A DNA stretch of 64,000 bases from assembly GCF_023213175.1 (NCBI RefSeq), contig NZ_CP093312.1:1674001-1738000 (forward strand), in the 5' to 3' direction. The translations under genes were made by a program, and so were the position numbers. Each line of letters starts with the position of its first letter. Position 1 is the first letter of the stretch. Under the pieces are notes generated by a model, which worked only from the letters and a program-made list of their open reading frames with translations, was not told the DNA's origin and searched no databases. This stretch comes from Sulfurovum sp. XGS-02. GTDB lineage: Bacteria > Campylobacterota > Campylobacteria > Campylobacterales > Sulfurovaceae. Of the stretch, positions 62,232 through 64,000 are shown piece by piece.

Positions 62232-64000
62232 TTATGCTAGGAATTCTGGGGTTGCCAACTCAACCTTTTTACCTTTTTGTTCCATGACCACCACAGTGAT
62301 CGTATCACCTTCGTTGTATCGTTCTGCAAGGTTATTGACGCGCTCTTTAGCTACTTTTGAAATGTGAAGCAATGCATCAAAGCCATCTGGCATTTCAACA
62401 AAAATTCCGAAATCTACGATCTTTTTCACTTTACCCTCATAGCTCTCACCGACCTTATACTCCATCTGCTTTTTCACAGGTGTTGAAGCGATCTCTTCTA
62501 TGTGGGCTTTTGCATCTGCTACTTTTACTTTGTCTTCACCTGAAATCTTTACACCACCTACATCACGGTCAAGATCAACAGAGACTTCAAACTTCTCAAT
62601 GATCTCACGGATCGTAGCTCCTGCTTTCCCGATGATATCCACTATCTTGCTTGGATGTACGGTAAAGTGTTCTGTACTAGGAAGTGCTTCACTTGAAACA
62701 ATGTTTTTTTCTGCCTCTTCCATCAGTCCAAGAATATGTTTTTTACCCTGGCTTGCTTTTTGCAATGCATCTTTCAGTACAGTTAAGTCTATACCGCCGA
62801 GTTTTATGTCCATTTGAAGTGCAGTGATACCTTTTGTAGTACCTGCGACTTTAAAATCCATATCCCCGTCATGGTCTTCCAGTCCCATAATATCTGTCAA
62901 TACAGCATACTTGCCACCTTCACTTACCAGTCCCATGGCAATACCTGCTACAAGTGCTGTAGTATTTACCTCAGCTGCACGCATAGCCAATGCACCACCA
63001 CATATCGTAGCCATGGAAGAAGAACCATTGCTCTCTAAAATTTCAGATACCAATCGGATACTGCCATCATAATTAAGATCTAAAGAAGGTTCCAGTGCTC
63101 TTTTTGCCAGGTTACCATGCCCAAGCTCTCTTCTACCCGGTGCACCGATGAATTTTGCTTCACCCACAGAGTAACCTGGGAAATTGTAATGCACCATAAA
63201 GTTTTCTGACTGCACATTTTTATCGGTAATAAGTTCGTACATCTGTGCATCTTTTTTATCACCCAGTGTCACCGTGACAAGCGCCTGGGTCTGACCTCGG
63301 GTAAAGAGACATGACCCATGTACAGAGGGTAAAAGATTTGTCTCAATGCTGATAGGTCTTACTTCATCAAGTGCCCTGCCGTCTGCACGAATATTTTTAT
63401 CTAGGATCATTGCTCGTACAACTGTTTTTTTATAACGCTCCAGTACTTTGGATACAAGTTCTTTATCTGCTTCTATACCGTCCGCTTCTAAAGCTTCCAT
63501 AATTTTCGTACGTACTTTTTTAAGTTCAGTAGAACGCTCACTCTTTGCCATATGCGAGATCGCTTTTTCTACATCCACCGCATAATTCTTCTCTATCATT
63601 GCATAGAGTGATGCATCTACTTTCTCTTCAGCCAATGGCAGGTTCAGAGGTTCTCTTACGATAGGAGTAAAGGCATCTACATAGGCTGTTGTTGCAGTAT
63701 CTATAGCTTCTGCCGCCATCGCAATCACATCGACCAGTGCTGATTCATCAAACTCATTGGCACTTTGTCCCTCTTCATTTTCAGTGGCGAGTGTACGCAT
63801 CTCTATCATCACTACATCTTTACCTGAACCAACGACCAAAAGATCCAGTTCACTCTCAGATTGCTGCGTAAGTGTCGGATTGATAATGATATCATCCCCA
63901 TCTGTACCTACTCTGACCGCAGCAATACTTGTAGTCACTGGAATATCTGAAACATACAGTGCTGCATTTGCCGCATGTAAAGCGGCTACCTGCATATCAA
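62232..64000 (-). CDS. pnp: Polyribonucleotide nucleotidyltransferase (partial)
   Basis: 3'-5' phosphorolytic exoribonuclease of the RNA degradosome. About 589 residues are in view; the N-terminus (roughly 100-120 aa) lies past the right edge. Visible: the end of the first RNase PH domain, helical linker, second RNase PH domain (RADGRALDEVRPI, GSCLFTRGQTQALVTVTLG, GAPGRRELGHGNLAKRALEP), the KH domain (VDIIGKAGATIREIIEKFEV) and the S1 domain (GESYEGKVKKIVDFGIFVEM). Stop lies 61 bp from the GH26-like gene (convergent). Confidence 0.96.
   Translation of the reverse strand, partial: DMQVAALHAANAALYVSDIPVTTSIAAVRVGTDGDDIIINPTLTQQSESELDLLVVGSGKDVVMIEMRTLATENEEGQSANEFDESALVDVIAMAAEAIDTATTAYVDAFTPIVREPLNLPLAEEKVDASLYAMIEKNYAVDVEKAISHMAKSERSTELKKVRTKIMEALEADGIEADKELVSKVLERYKKTVVRAMILDKNIRADGRALDEVRPISIETNLLPSVHGSCLFTRGQTQALVTVTLGDKKDAQMYELITDKNVQSENFMVHYNFPGYSVGEAKFIGAPGRRELGHGNLAKRALEPSLDLNYDGSIRLVSEILESNGSSSMATICGGALAMRAAEVNTTALVAGIAMGLVSEGGKYAVLTDIMGLEDHDGDMDFKVAGTTKGITALQMDIKLGGIDLTVLKDALQKASQGKKHILGLMEEAEKNIVSSEALPSTEHFTVHPSKIVDIIGKAGATIREIIEKFEVSVDLDRDVGGVKISGEDKVKVADAKAHIEEIASTPVKKQMEYKVGESYEGKVKKIVDFGIFVEMPDGFDALLHISKVAKERVNNLAERYNEGDTITVVVMEQKGKKVELATPEFLA

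Noticed and set aside
1-64000. CRISPR arrays, insertion sequences, prophage or rRNA genes
   Set aside because: No regularly spaced repeats, transposase, integrase or phage genes, and no rRNA sequence recognised.

Overview
The window reads as one stretch of chromosome from a Campylobacterota (Epsilonproteobacteria) member, most like the Sulfurovum group. This is an inference from gene content and style: AT-rich intergenic DNA, extended -10 promoters (TGnTATAAT or TGnTATACT), HemJ in place of HemG/HemY, an Opr-type porin, a lone atpE, and a Rrf2 regulator next to rpsO. There are no rRNA genes, IS elements, prophage genes or CRISPR arrays. One tRNA, Leu(GAG), is present. The genes at both ends are cut: lpxD on the left and pnp on the right.

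Layout. 1-5.0 kb (minus): branched-chain amino acid genes ilvA, ilvB and ilvH with a Ppx/GppA phosphatase between them and lpxD downstream. 5-9 kb (plus): a CoA-binding protein, a YwqK-like repeat protein and a large seven-heme cytochrome c. 9-12.4 kb: a lipid or glycan modification locus (LAB_N protein, GT2, ArnT-like GT39). 12.4-19.8 kb: trmA, then a plus-strand run glmU, coaBC, uppS, prepilin peptidase, lptF, truA and a small cytochrome c. 19.8-22.6 kb (minus): a DUF2231-like protein, hemJ and a secreted EEP-family protein. 22.6-26 kb: an accessory-looking island (SHOCT protein, SDR, crotonase, DUF6713-like protein) with related AT-rich inverted repeats in its flanks. 26-31 kb (minus): a YidB-like protein, cvfB, an Opr porin and dsbD.

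30.8-36.5 kb: a YyaL-type thioredoxin protein and ApbE on the plus strand face a minus-strand operon of an OprP-like porin, an FMN-binding protein with a flavinylation motif, and two small His-containing membrane proteins. Good Fur-box matches precede that operon. I read this as an iron-regulated, flavin-based extracytoplasmic electron-transfer system. 37-39.3 kb: a tandem DUF1538 membrane protein, a PII-like protein and a CBS protein, followed by a two-component system. 41-51 kb: a small lipoprotein, chorismate mutase, a BamA/TamA-like outer membrane protein, dnaK and grpE, rpsO, a Rrf2 regulator, a DHH phosphoesterase, recR and dnaJ. 51-54.6 kb: a ferritin-like protein, zupT, a DUF5718-like protein, HU, tRNA-Leu and atpE.

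54.8-62.2 kb: a four-gene operon of an NfrB-like glycosyltransferase with two c-di-GMP-binding-type (MshEN) motifs, an NfrA/PgaA-like TPR-barrel protein, a DUF2334 deacetylase-like lipoprotein, and a GH26-like glycosidase that appears circularly permuted. It is probably a c-di-GMP-controlled synthase-dependent exopolysaccharide system. This operon and the Fur/flavin operon are the best candidates for undescribed systems. Operons, start sites and regulatory sites were judged by eye from spacing, ribosome binding sites and motif matches; no database search was run.
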